Assembly: GCA_046497505.1 (NCBI GenBank)
Contig: JAWOFN010000112.1
Location: 1-64,000, forward strand
Source of the DNA: JAWOFN01 sp046497505 [NCBI: bacterium]
GTDB taxonomy: Bacteria; Blakebacterota; Blakebacteria; Blakebacterales
DNA length: 64,000 nt
Reading direction: 5' to 3'
Both the position numbers and the translations under genes were made by a program. The notes below the pieces were generated by a model. It had not been told where the DNA came from. It did not search any database and saw only the letters and a list, made by a program, of their open reading frames with translations. Positions 1 to 9,032 of this stretch are shown here, one piece after another. How positions within the stretch are numbered: the stretch's first letter is position 1; every line of letters begins with the position of its first letter.

Positions 1-3000
1 GCGCCAGGTCGTCCTCACGCGGGATGTCCCACTCCTCCCGCACCGCGGCGAACATCTCCGCCTGCTTCACCGTGTCGATGCCCAGGTCCGCTTCCAGGTC
101 CAGGTCGGTGTCCAGCATGTCCAGCGGGTAGCCGGTCTTCTCGGAGATGATCTCCAGTACCCTCCGGGCCACCGGGTCCTCCGCGAGGGTATCCGTCGGG
201 GGAGCGGCAGGAGCGGCGGGCTCCCCTCCCCCGGAGGGCCCGGGGACCGGAGCGGGCTGCGCCGTCGGAGCAGATGCCGGTCCCGGTCCGGCGAGGGGCT
301 CCGGGAGAGGAGCCGGTTTCGGAGCCGCCGCCGGCCGGACACTGATCCCGCCGTTGGTCGGCCCCTCGTCCTTGATCCGCAGCGTACGGCTGACGACCTC
401 GACCTTCGGTTCCTCGTATCCCGTCGACCTGCGGAGGAACTCCTCCCATGCCTTCGGATCGACGATCCGATACGCATAGCCCAGCTCGGAGGGAGCACGG
501 CGGCGACCGTCCGGATGGGGGATGTGACGCATGAGACTCATGGTGACCTGGGACCCGAATCCCGCTCCCAGTCTCAGCGCGTAGCGGATGGGATAGCTTC
601 CCCCCGTGGAGAGGTTCAGCATGCCCAGCTCGGGGTCCACCTCCTTGAAGTTGGGTACCTCGGGTACGATCCCGGTCTCGAGCATCTTGACCGTGACGGT
701 CTCCTCGATACCCACCCCCATGGGGTGCGCGGTATACCCCTTCGTGTTCGCGATCACGATGTCGTCGGCATGCTCGCCGAAGACCCTCCTGAGGGCGAAG
801 ACCTCGGCGGACGCGCTGCCTCCCCGGGCCGGTGTGTACGTCTCGTGGGAGACGAACACCAGATGGGGGGCCATCTCGCGGCGATCGAGATCCCAGCGGG
901 TCTCGGCCGTGGAGACCAGGTCCTCCATGATCTCGCAGATATGCTCCACGTCGAGACGACTGCCGTGGAACGCGCTGTTCGCCGCTTTGGTCTCCATGAG
1001 TTCGGTGATGGGCTGGATGCCCCGTTCGGCCGCGGCTCCCAGGGTCTCGAGCACCACAGCTGCGCCCCCCATTCCCATGAGGAGCCCATGACGGCGCCGA
1101 TCGAAGGGTGTGGCGGCATCCTCGACCCGCTCATCGGTGGCGGCGGCCCCGCTGGCCAGGAACCCCGATCCGAACCAGGGGAGCATGGTGTCGGAGGTGA
1201 TGTCATCGGCGCTGATGACGATGACCCGACGGCAGCGTCCGTTCTCGATCCAGTCCTTGGCGGTGGACACACCCTGGCTGGCGCTGGAACAGGCACCGTT
1301 CATCTGGGTGTTCGGGCCCCTGGCACCGATGTGCTCGGCGAACTGAGCGTGGGCGAAGGCCAGGACCTGGAAGAGGAACTTCCGATCGAACTGGAACGCA
1401 TTCTCCTCCACCTCCTCCTCGAGTTCCCCGATACGCCGGTCCAGGTCGGAGACCGCCCTGCTGCCGGGATCCAGGTCCTCGCGGAGGGAGGCCAGCTCCT
1501 CCAGCCGGGCCCTGCGCACCCGGTCCTCCCGGAACTCGTCGAGGATGCGGATGAGTTCGTTGTAACCGGGGAAGGCGGAGGTGAAGATGATGCCGGTGTC
1601 GTCCCGCATCTCGGCGGGGAGGATCCACCGGTCGGGGAGTCTGCTCCCGGTGGTGGTGGTCTTGTAACGCATGACCAGGGGGATGCCCGCGTCCCGGAGG
1701 ACGTCCACGCCCGCCGCGATGGCCAGCTGGGTGGTCACGTCCAGTGCCTCGATACGGTCCGAGGGGTAACCGTAGTCCCGGACGATGTCCAGGTCGTGCC
1801 TCCGGGCCGCCAGTTTGATCACCTCGGCCACATCGTCGATGGTCTCGAACCGGGCCTCACCGCCCGCACCCTTCACCAGTCGGTTGATCCCCTTGTCCGC
1901 CATCCCTTCCCGCAGTTCGTCGGGTATGGGCTCGATGAAGACCTCCCCGCTCAGGATCCGTTCCACGTTCCGGTCGTCGAAGACGCGTTCCACGCCCGGG
2001 AGCCCCAGCGAGGCCCCCGTGATCCCGATGCGGGGCCGCTCCCCGCCGGCCCGAGAGCCGTAGTAGGTCTCGAAGCCGCGATCCATGAACTCGGCGAAGA
2101 GGCGGCCGAGGGCCTCGTAGCGGTCTACTCCCCCTCCACTCGTCTTCGGGGCGGAGACATCGGCCGGAGCCTTGGGGGCAGAGACGTCGGCCGGAACCTC
2201 CGCCTCCTCGGGACGTCCGATCCCGAGACCGCTGGCATAGAGACCGCAGAGGGCCATGTTGACGCTCTCGACATCCCCGATCCGGGGGTGGTTGGTGAAG
2301 AGGGGGAGTACGTCCCCGTTCCCTCCCAGGACGTCCTCGGCGAAACCGTAGAGGGCCCTCTTCGGCCCCAGTTCCATGAACACCCGGGCACCGGCATCGT
2401 AGAGGGTCCGGAGTCCCTTCACGAACCGTACGGTGGACCCGATCTGCCTGCCCAGTATCTCGATCATCCGGGGCACCGCGTCCGGTCCCATGGGATAGAA
2501 GTCCCCGGTGATGTTGGCGATGACGGGGATCTGGGGCGGGCTGAGGTCCAGACGCTCCAGTACCTTCTTCAGGGGCTCCGAGGCCCCCATGACGATCTTC
2601 GTGTGGAAGGCGTGGCTCACCGGGATCTGGATCGTCCTATAACCTGCTGCGGAAAGATCCTCCATGGCCTTCTCCACCGCGGGGCTCTCCCCCCCGATGA
2701 CCGCTTCCCTGGTGCTGTTGATGTTGGCCACCACCACGTAGCCGTCCACCCCGTCCAGCACGCTCTGGATCTCATCCACCGGTCCGAAGACCGCTGCCAT
2801 CTTCCCGTTGTCCTCCAGGGAGGTCTTCGTCATCTCCTTCCCCCGGGCGCTCACCGCTTCCAGGGCGTCGGCGAAGGGGAGGGCGTCGGCCGCCACCAGG
2901 GCGCCGTACTCACCCAGGCTGTGTCCCATCACCATGTCCGGAACGATCCCCCATGCCTCGAAGAGCTTCTTCAGGGCCGTCTCCGCTGCCAGCACGGCAG

Positions 3001-5014
3001 GCTGGGTGATGGCGGTCTGCTTCAGGTCCTCCTCCGCCTGGGCCGCCGCCTCCTCGTCGTCTCCGTCCACGAATATGTATTCGGTGAGGGGCTGTCCCAG
3101 CAGGGGGGCCATGACCCGGTCCGCCTCGTCGAAGACCTCCTCCACCATGGGTTCGCGTTCTTTCAGCTCCCGGAGCATGTTGGCGTACTGTGACCCCTGG
3201 CCCGTGAAGAGGAAGGCCGTCTTAGGCGCGGGACCGCTCCCCTTGAAGACCCCCCGACTCCGCAGGAGCTTCCAGACCGCCTCGTCACCCTTCTCGAAGG
3301 CTTCGAGGGCCCGTTCGGACCGCTCGGCCAGTTCTTCGGCGTCACCGTAGTCGATGGCCACCCGCAGGGGGGCGCGGAGATCGGATTCGAAGGGTGGTGC
3401 AGGCTGAGGGGACCACCCCGCCCTCGCTTCCGAGAGCACCCCTGCGAGGCGCGCCACGACGCGTCCCTCGTCCTCATCCCCGATGACCAGGGCGCCCCGG
3501 AGGGGAGGCTTGATACCCGGGTCCTCTCCAGCGGCCCCCGGGGGGGGACGCTCCGAGGACGCGGTGATGACGGTGCGTTCGGAAGCGATACGACCGGGCA
3601 CGTACTCCTCCATGACCACGTGGAAGTTGGTCCCGCCGAACCCGAAGGCGCTGACACCTCCGCGCCGGACGCCTGAGGGACCCTTCTCCCACGGTCTGAG
3701 CTCCGTGTTCACGTAGAACGGAGCGGTCTCGAAATCGATGTTCGGATTGGGCGATTCGAAGTTGATGCTGGGCGGGAGGACCTTCTCGTCCAGGGCCAGG
3801 GCCATCTTGAGTATCCCCGCGGCCCCTGCGGCCCCCTTCAGGTGACCGATGTTGGACTTCACCGAACCGAGCGGCACGGATCGCGAAGGCAGTCCGAAGC
3901 GGGAGAGTACCTGGTGAAGGCTCTCACCCTCGGCTGCGTCCCCCGCCTTCGTGGAGGTCCCATGCCCTTCCAGGAGGTCCCCCGGGGTGGGGCTCAGGCC
4001 CAGGTGTTCCCAGGCACGCCGAACCGCCATGCGCTGTCCGGCGGGGTTCGGCGCCGTTATGCCCTTCCCCCTGCCGTCGCTCGATTCACCGAAACCGCGG
4101 ATGAGGGCGTAGATCCGATCCCCGTCCCGCTCGGCGTCCGCAAGGCGTTTCAGGATGAAGATGCCCGCGCCCTCGCCCATGGCGAAGCCGTCCGCCCCGG
4201 CCGCGTAGGGCCGGGACCCGGTGGCGGTGAGTGCTCCGATCTTGCAGAACTTCACGAAGGTCGGCGGCCCCATGTTGGCGTCCACCCCTCCTGTGACCAC
4301 CGCATCGTAGTGCCCCTCGACGAGCCCCTCCACCGCGGCGGACATGGCAGCCATGGTCGAAGCGCAGGCGGCGTCCGCCACGTAGTTCGGTCCCCGGAAA
4401 TCCCACAGCGCCGCGATACGGCCGGCGATGATGTTGGCGAGTTCACCCGGCATCGTGTCCTCGGTGATCTCCGGGAACCGGCCGTCGACACCCTCGGCGA
4501 GCTGTTCCAGGATGCGCTCCCGGAGGGCCGGCTCGAGGGAGACGAAATCGGGGGTGTTCTTGAGTTCTTCGGCGAATTCGGGGAAGAGGACCCGGGCGGC
4601 CGTGTAGAGATGGGTGTCCCCGCCCATGGCGTTGGCGATGATGACCCCGGTGCGTTCTCGATCCAGCTCCCGTCCGGGGAAGCCGTAATCGAGGAGGGCC
4701 GCACGGGCCGCGCTCACCGCCCATCTCTGGGTGAGGTCCATGGCGTCGGCCACCTTCGGGGGGATGGGGAACCTCCATCCCAGGGGGTCCCATGCCCACT
4801 CCCGGACCCATCCGCCGATCTTCGTGTAGCTCTTGTCCGGTGCCTTCGGATCGGGATCGTAGTAGAGATCGGGGTCCCAGCGGTCCCGGGGGACCTCGCT
4901 TATGCTGTAGCGCCCCGTCTTGATGTTCTCCCAGAAAACCTCCACGTCCGGCGCGTCCGGCATGATCGCCCCCATGCCTACGATCGCCACCGCTCGTTCT
5001 TCAGCTGGCTTCAT
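1..5014 (-). CDS. PfaA-like type I polyketide/fatty-acid synthase (KS-AT-KS-ACP), 3' end cut by window edge
   Basis: Multidomain iterative-type synthase, 1671 codons visible. Start ATG at 5014 follows the upstream dehydrogenase stop by 10 nt, with GGAG just before it. Domain order: first ketosynthase (about residues 8-440) with nucleophile Cys217 in DAACASTM, then EGHGTST and SNIGHLKGA histidine motifs; acyltransferase (about 595-890) starting FTGQGSQ, with Ser699 in GHSLGE; second, divergent ketosynthase (about 990-1490) with Cys1242 in NGACSSASQ and histidines in SHETYTP and GYTAHPMG; a Pro/Ala linker; then an acyl carrier protein from about 1620 that runs off the window. The carrier motif reads LGIDTVKQAE, so the usual phosphopantetheine serine is Thr1648. 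Reductive or dehydratase domains may follow outside the window. By family it should build a polyketide or long-chain acyl product in the cytoplasm; the product is unknown. Partnered with the acyl-CoA dehydrogenase upstream. Confidence 0.9.
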   Translation of the reverse strand, partial: MKPAEERAVAIVGMGAIMPDAPDVEVFWENIKTGRYSISEVPRDRWDPDLYYDPDPKAPDKSYTKIGGWVREWAWDPLGWRFPIPPKVADAMDLTQRWAVSAARAALLDYGFPGRELDRERTGVIIANAMGGDTHLYTAARVLFPEFAEELKNTPDFVSLEPALRERILEQLAEGVDGRFPEITEDTMPGELANIIAGRIAALWDFRGPNYVADAACASTMAAMSAAVEGLVEGHYDAVVTGGVDANMGPPTFVKFCKIGALTATGSRPYAAGADGFAMGEGAGIFILKRLADAERDGDRIYALIRGFGESSDGRGKGITAPNPAGQRMAVRRAWEHLGLSPTPGDLLEGHGTSTKAGDAAEGESLHQVLSRFGLPSRSVPLGSVKSNIGHLKGAAGAAGILKMALALDEKVLPPSINFESPNPNIDFETAPFYVNTELRPWEKGPSGVRRGGVSAFGFGGTNFHVVMEEYVPGRIASERTVITASSERPPPGAAGEDPGIKPPLRGALVIGDEDEGRVVARLAGVLSEARAGWSPQPAPPFESDLRAPLRVAIDYGDAEELAERSERALEAFEKGDEAVWKLLRSRGVFKGSGPAPKTAFLFTGQGSQYANMLRELKEREPMVEEVFDEADRVMAPLLGQPLTEYIFVDGDDEEAAAQAEEDLKQTAITQPAVLAAETALKKLFEAWGIVPDMVMGHSLGEYGALVAADALPFADALEAVSARGKEMTKTSLEDNGKMAAVFGPVDEIQSVLDGVDGYVVVANINSTREAVIGGESPAVEKAMEDLSAAGYRTIQIPVSHAFHTKIVMGASEPLKKVLERLDLSPPQIPVIANITGDFYPMGPDAVPRMIEILGRQIGSTVRFVKGLRTLYDAGARVFMELGPKRALYGFAEDVLGGNGDVLPLFTNHPRIGDVESVNMALCGLYASGLGIGRPEEAEVPADVSAPKAPADVSAPKTSGGGVDRYEALGRLFAEFMDRGFETYYGSRAGGERPRIGITGASLGLPGVERVFDDRNVERILSGEVFIEPIPDELREGMADKGINRLVKGAGGEARFETIDDVAEVIKLAARRHDLDIVRDYGYPSDRIEALDVTTQLAIAAGVDVLRDAGIPLVMRYKTTTTGSRLPDRWILPAEMRDDTGIIFTSAFPGYNELIRILDEFREDRVRRARLEELASLREDLDPGSRAVSDLDRRIGELEEEVEENAFQFDRKFLFQVLAFAHAQFAEHIGARGPNTQMNGACSSASQGVSTAKDWIENGRCRRVIVISADDITSDTMLPWFGSGFLASGAAATDERVEDAATPFDRRRHGLLMGMGGAAVVLETLGAAAERGIQPITELMETKAANSAFHGSRLDVEHICEIMEDLVSTAETRWDLDRREMAPHLVFVSHETYTPARGGSASAEVFALRRVFGEHADDIVIANTKGYTAHPMGVGIEETVTVKMLETGIVPEVPNFKEVDPELGMLNLSTGGSYPIRYALRLGAGFGSQVTMSLMRHIPHPDGRRRAPSELGYAYRIVDPKAWEEFLRRSTGYEEPKVEVVSRTLRIKDEGPTNGGISVRPAAAPKPAPLPEPLAGPGPASAPTAQPAPVPGPSGGGEPAAPAAPPTDTLAEDPVARRVLEIISEKTGYPLDMLDTDLDLEADLGIDTVKQAEMFAAVREEWDIPREDDLA

Positions 5015-5024
5015 CTCCGGTCCC

Positions 5025-6698
5025 TCACCCTGAGTCCCTGTCGTAGAGCGCATCCGCCACCCGGTCCATATCCTCCAGCATGCCGACCTGAGCGGCATGC
5101 ACATCGTTCAGCCCTACGGCCCGCTCGAAGGCAGCGATCTCATCCACGGGGGTACCGCCGGCACCGGCGGTCCAGCGCAGTCCTCCCTGGGCCGTCTTCA
5201 TGGCCGCCTCCCTGGCGAACACCCTGCTGATGACGGCCAGCTCCGCGGGGAGGAAACGCGTGACCGCCTTCTCGTGCGGGGTCCCCGCGGCATGCTGTGC
5301 GGTCCGACGGGCCAGGCTCTCGGCGCACTCCGCCCAGGCGATGATCTCTCCCAGTCGGAACAGGATGTGCTGGTTCCGTGTCAGTCGCTGGACCCGCGCC
5401 CGCTCCATCACCTCGGCCAAAGCGTGGAGCGCGAGGGCGGCGATGTCCGCTCCCACCTCGGGATGCCGGGTGTGAAGGGACTCCAGACCCTCCGCCCGCT
5501 CGTGGTAGTGGCGCCCCCGGGTCTTGAGATGCATCTGCCACCGGTCCCGACAGATGGTCATCTCCATGATCTCCGAGGTCCCCTCGTAGATGGTGGTGAT
5601 CCGTACGTCCCGCTTGATCTTCTCCACCACGTATTCCCGGGTGTAGCCGTAGCCCCCGTGGGCCTGGATAGCCGCCTCCGCGGCCGCGTTCCCCGCCTCG
5701 GTGGCCATGTACTTGGCGATGGCCCCCTCGGTGTTCAGGTCCCCCTCCCCGGCGTCGATGCGTTCCGCCGTCTCCTCGATGTAGGCCCGGGCAGCTTCGA
5801 GCCGGACGACATGGGGCACGATGAGCTTGTGGGTGTAGCCCTGTTTCTCGCTCAGAGGAGCTCCGCCCTGGATCCGCTCGGTGGAATAGGGGATGGAGCG
5901 GTCCATGGCATCCCACCCCGCTCCCAGGCCGAAGGCGGCCACCATGAGCCGTGTGTAGCCGAAGACGTCCTGGGCCTGGATGAGCCCCTGCCCCTCCTCA
6001 CCCCCCACCAGCCGCTCCTTCGGCACGTAGACGTCATCGAAGGAGAGCGCGGCGGTGTTGCTGGAACGGATCCCATGCTTCTCCTCCGGGGCCCCGTGAC
6101 CGAAACCCTCGGCCCCCCCCTCCACGATGAACCAGGAGGGCCCGCCGGGCGCCTGGACCAGGACGGTGTAGACATCGGCGTAGCCGCCGTTCGAGATCCA
6201 CATCTTGTTCCCCTTGATGCGGTATCCCACCAGCTCCCCGTCCTCCTCCACCGGAGTCGCGGTGGTCCGCAGGGAAGCCAGGTCGCTCCCCGCCTCCGGT
6301 TCGGTGGCCCCGTACGCCATCAGGAGCCCCTCGGCGGCGATCCGGGTGAGCCACTCCTCCTTCTGCTCTTCCGTCCCCCCGAAGAGGATCGGATCGCACC
6401 CGAGGAAGGTGGCCAGCACCGCTGTGGCGATGCCCAGATCGATCCGTCCCATCGTCTCGCAGACGCGGTAGACGTCGAAGGTGCCCCCTCCCATCCCCCC
6501 ATACTCCTCGGGGATGAAGAGGAGCTGGATGCCCAGGTCCGGCCCGTTCATGGCCCTGATGACCTCTTCGGGAAAGGTCTCCTCCTCGTCCCACGCCAGG
6601 AGGTCCTCCCGGGGGAGGTTCGCGGCAGCGAAATCGTCGATGGCGTCCAGGATCAGCTCGAGGGACCCGGCATCCAATCCGGTGGTTCCGATGCTCAT
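5025..6698 (-). CDS. Acyl-CoA dehydrogenase (long form)
   Basis: FAD-dependent acyl-CoA dehydrogenase, 557 residues against about 380-400 for short-chain members, so it carries an extra C-terminal helical domain. Seen in sequence: the YGATEPEAGSD flavin/substrate-binding loop, the WISNGGYADVY strand, the GGYGYTREYVVEK helix and IYEGTSEI, whose Glu is the usual catalytic base. ATG at 6698 is preceded by GAGGAAC at a normal distance. It is the first gene of a two-gene unit and ends 10 nt before the synthase, so it probably introduces or removes an alpha-beta double bond in acyl chains made or used by that synthase. That role is inferred from position. A TATAAT box lies about 42 nt upstream of the start. 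Confidence 0.92.
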   Translation of the reverse strand: MSIGTTGLDAGSLELILDAIDDFAAANLPREDLLAWDEEETFPEEVIRAMNGPDLGIQLLFIPEEYGGMGGGTFDVYRVCETMGRIDLGIATAVLATFLGCDPILFGGTEEQKEEWLTRIAAEGLLMAYGATEPEAGSDLASLRTTATPVEEDGELVGYRIKGNKMWISNGGYADVYTVLVQAPGGPSWFIVEGGAEGFGHGAPEEKHGIRSSNTAALSFDDVYVPKERLVGGEEGQGLIQAQDVFGYTRLMVAAFGLGAGWDAMDRSIPYSTERIQGGAPLSEKQGYTHKLIVPHVVRLEAARAYIEETAERIDAGEGDLNTEGAIAKYMATEAGNAAAEAAIQAHGGYGYTREYVVEKIKRDVRITTIYEGTSEIMEMTICRDRWQMHLKTRGRHYHERAEGLESLHTRHPEVGADIAALALHALAEVMERARVQRLTRNQHILFRLGEIIAWAECAESLARRTAQHAAGTPHEKAVTRFLPAELAVISRVFAREAAMKTAQGGLRWTAGAGGTPVDEIAAFERAVGLNDVHAAQVGMLEDMDRVADALYDRDSG

Positions 6699-6739
6699 AC
6701 GCTCGTTCCTCGCCCGTGGGATCTGGAGTGTTCGACCTC

Positions 6740-6745
6740 ATTATA
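6740..6745 (-). promoter_or_regulatory. Probable -10 box for the acyl-CoA dehydrogenase/PKS operon
   Basis: A perfect TATAAT on the minus strand inside a short AT-rich patch of an otherwise GC-rich intergenic region. It predicts transcription from about 6733 and a 35-nt leader containing the GAGGAAC ribosome site. No good -35 is visible at 17 nt spacing. The same AT patch may also serve the divergent Fe-S protein gene. Confidence 0.45.
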
Positions 6746-6818
6746 TGTTTACATGGCGCCCTGACCACCCCTTCGTGTTGCTTTGGAAGGTCCCGTTCTC
6801 CAAGGGGCCGCGGACCCC

Positions 6819-7913
6819 ATGGAAGGTGCCGACCTGGGGGTGAGTGAGCTGTTCCCCATACCGGATGAGCGCGTGGACGAGCGGGACACGATGTTCGCCC
6901 GTTCGGCCCGCAGGCCCGGAACGGGGCCCTACGGGGACTACTACGCCCGGGAACCCGGCCGGAAAGCCGTCGACGACCGGATCCGGAGCCTTCCGGAGCT
7001 GGGCCGACCCGGAGGCAGGTACTACGATCCCGGGATCTCTCCCGAGGCCGACCACCTGTTCGAGTCCATCGAGGGGATCCAGCCGGATGAGGAACGGGTG
7101 GCCTCCTGGTCCCGCGCCCTCTCCTCCGCGACCGACCCCACCGGTACCCTCCGCACCCTCTGCCTCTCCCTGGGTGCCGTATCGGTCGGGGCGGCTCCCG
7201 TGGACCCCGCCTTCGTGTATACACACAAGGGCCGCCTGGACGAGGATTACGGGGAGCCGGTCCGGCTCCAACACCCCGGCGCCCTGGTCTTCCTGCTGGA
7301 GATGGACCACGAGACCATGCAGGAGGCTCCCCGGTCGGCCGTCCTCCTCGAATCCGCCCGGCAGTACTATCGGGCCGCTGAGATCGGGAAGACGGCGGCG
7401 GCGGCGATCCGGGCAGCCGGGTATGACGCGAAGGCGCACTACGACGCCCACTACGATGTGATCCTCCCCCCCCTGGCCATCCGCGCCGGGCTGGGGGAAC
7501 TGGGCCGCCACAACATCCTCATCGCTCCCCGCTTCGGTACCCGTGTGCGCATCGGAGCGGTGACCACCGACCTCCCGCTTCGTCACGGGAGCCCCGTCGA
7601 CCTGGGTGTCCGTTCCTTCTGCGAGGTGTGCAGCAAGTGCGCGAGGAGCTGTCCTCCCGGTGCGCTCTCCAGCGGGAGACCCGCCCCGGTCCGGGGTGTG
7701 GAGAAATGGCCCACGGACACCGAGCGGTGCTACGCCTATTGGCGGGCCATGGGAACCGACTGCGGGATCTGCATGACCGTCTGCCCCTTCTCCCACCCCG
7801 ACGGCCCCTTCCACAACCTGGTCCGCTGGGTGGTCCGGACCCTCCCCTTCACCCACCGCCTGCTCAGCTGGTTCGACGACCTCGTCTACGGTCGGGCGTG
7901 GGACCGCTCCTGA
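6819..7913 (+). CDS. Soluble reductive-dehalogenase-like double [4Fe-4S] protein
   Basis: 364 residues from ATG 6819; a TTG at 6783 and a GTG at 6840 are alternative in-frame starts. The C-terminal third holds two ferredoxin-type clusters: CEVCSKCARSCPPG (about nt 7620-7661) and, after a conserved tryptophan/tyrosine stretch, CGICMTVCPF with an upstream Cys. This arrangement is typical of the RdhA/QueG superfamily (corrinoid-dependent reductive dehalogenases and epoxyqueuosine reductases). It lacks the Tat signal of respiratory RdhA and has no RdhB membrane anchor next door, so it is probably cytoplasmic. The substrate is unknown; reductive dehalogenation is possible but unproven. It diverges from the dehydrogenase/PKS operon and ends in a hairpin shared with the convergent HD-GYP gene. 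Confidence 0.8.
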   Translation: MEGADLGVSELFPIPDERVDERDTMFARSARRPGTGPYGDYYAREPGRKAVDDRIRSLPELGRPGGRYYDPGISPEADHLFESIEGIQPDEERVASWSRALSSATDPTGTLRTLCLSLGAVSVGAAPVDPAFVYTHKGRLDEDYGEPVRLQHPGALVFLLEMDHETMQEAPRSAVLLESARQYYRAAEIGKTAAAAIRAAGYDAKAHYDAHYDVILPPLAIRAGLGELGRHNILIAPRFGTRVRIGAVTTDLPLRHGSPVDLGVRSFCEVCSKCARSCPPGALSSGRPAPVRGVEKWPTDTERCYAYWRAMGTDCGICMTVCPFSHPDGPFHNLVRWVVRTLPFTHRLLSWFDDLVYGRAWDRS

Positions 7914-7934
7914 CCGGAGCGTCCCCTCCGGTCA
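7911..7934. terminator. Hairpin terminator between convergent genes
   Basis: A perfect 9-bp stem (TGACCGGAG against CTCCGGTCA) with a 6-nt loop. The left arm starts with the TGA stop of the Fe-S protein gene. There is no U-tract, so termination may depend on the hairpin alone or on Rho. It faces the HD-GYP gene ending at 7983 and could serve both strands. Confidence 0.5.
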
Positions 7935-7982
7935 TCAGCGAGGCGGAGCGGGGTCGTGGGCCGGAGATCCGCCCGGGAGGGG

Positions 7983-8924
7983 TCACTCCCCCTTCTTGAA
8001 CCGCGGGAGGGCCCTCTCCACCCCGAGCATCTGCTCGTTCCGCAATTCCACCAGCGCGGGCTCCTCGAGACGTCTTCCGTCCGGGTCGAAGCGCACCTCC
8101 ACGTCGGGCCTCAGGGGGTGGGCACGGTGGACCGCCACCACCTTCCCCACCGACCCGTCGGTGAGCATCACGAAATGTCCCACGGGGAAGAGTGTGAGAC
8201 TCACCAGCAGTTCCTTCAGCAGGTCCGGGGAGAACGCCCCCTTCTGAGCCTGCTTGATCGACTCGATCCCCACCGGGGGTACCAGTGCGTCACGGAAGGG
8301 CCGGGGATGGATGAGTGCCTCGTAGGTGTCGATGAGGGAGAGTATCCGGGCGGGTCTCAGTTGAGCATCCTCAGGGAGACCCCGGGGATAACCGGATCCG
8401 TCCGCCTTCTCATGGTGCTGCAGGAGGATGTCGGCCACCCGGCCCGCCTGGTCCGACTCCTTCAGGATGGCGTCCGCTCCCAGCCGCGGGTGCCTCGCGA
8501 CCATCTCCTGGTCTTCTTCGGTCAGGACCTTGTCGGGGTCCTCGACGTACTCGCTGAGCTCGCTCTCGTCGCGATGGAAGAGGGGGACCTTGCCGAACCC
8601 GATGTCGTGGAGCAGTCCCCCGATGACCAGGTCCTCCAGGTCGTCGTCCGGGAGCCCCATCCCCGAACCCATGCTCAAAGCGTACACGGCCACGTTCACG
8701 GCATGGGAGACCGCGAGGTCGGCGGCGTCATAATATCCCATGCAGACCTCCAGCAGGCCCGAAGAGCCCCGGGACTCCTCGATGATGTACCGGGAGACCT
8801 CCCGCGTGTCCTCGATGAGCACCGGCTGGTCCTGCGAGACCCTGACGAGCTGTGACCTCACGTGCTCCATGAGGAGCCGGTAGAGCGGTTTCCCGCTGGA
8901 GTTGAAGATCTCTGCGTTCGGCAT
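7983..8924 (-). CDS. HD-GYP domain protein (possible c-di-GMP phosphodiesterase)
   Basis: 313 residues. The N-terminal ~90 residues are of unknown type. A central HD-GYP domain follows, with LLHDIGFGKV (HD metal ligands), an ARHPRLGAD helix and HHEKADGSGYPRGL (the HHE and GYP motifs). The last ~70 residues look like a small beta-rich domain of the kind often found after HD-GYP in PilZ-less signalling proteins. Family knowledge: hydrolysis of cyclic di-GMP in the cytoplasm. ATG at 8924 has GGGAAG upstream. It is a single gene, convergent with the Fe-S protein gene. The key metal-binding residues look intact, so activity is plausible. Confidence 0.85.
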   Translation of the reverse strand: MPNAEIFNSSGKPLYRLLMEHVRSQLVRVSQDQPVLIEDTREVSRYIIEESRGSSGLLEVCMGYYDAADLAVSHAVNVAVYALSMGSGMGLPDDDLEDLVIGGLLHDIGFGKVPLFHRDESELSEYVEDPDKVLTEEDQEMVARHPRLGADAILKESDQAGRVADILLQHHEKADGSGYPRGLPEDAQLRPARILSLIDTYEALIHPRPFRDALVPPVGIESIKQAQKGAFSPDLLKELLVSLTLFPVGHFVMLTDGSVGKVVAVHRAHPLRPDVEVRFDPDGRRLEEPALVELRNEQMLGVERALPRFKKGE

Positions 8925-9032
8925 GGTCGGCTGACTTCCCCGGTGTCGGGTTCAGGGGGACGGCACTTCCGTACACCGGGAGGATACGCCCGGCTCCGCC
9001 CGGCGTGAACAGGAATCGGCGGAGCGGGCGGG

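Noticed and set aside
515-3193. 892-codon open frame on the + strand
   Set aside because: It lies opposite the polyketide synthase, whose KS, AT and carrier motifs are clear on the minus strand. Long antisense frames are expected in GC-rich codons.
6819-7913. Respiratory reductive dehalogenase
   Set aside because: No Tat signal, no RdhB anchor and no other organohalide-respiration gene nearby; kept as RdhA/QueG-like only.
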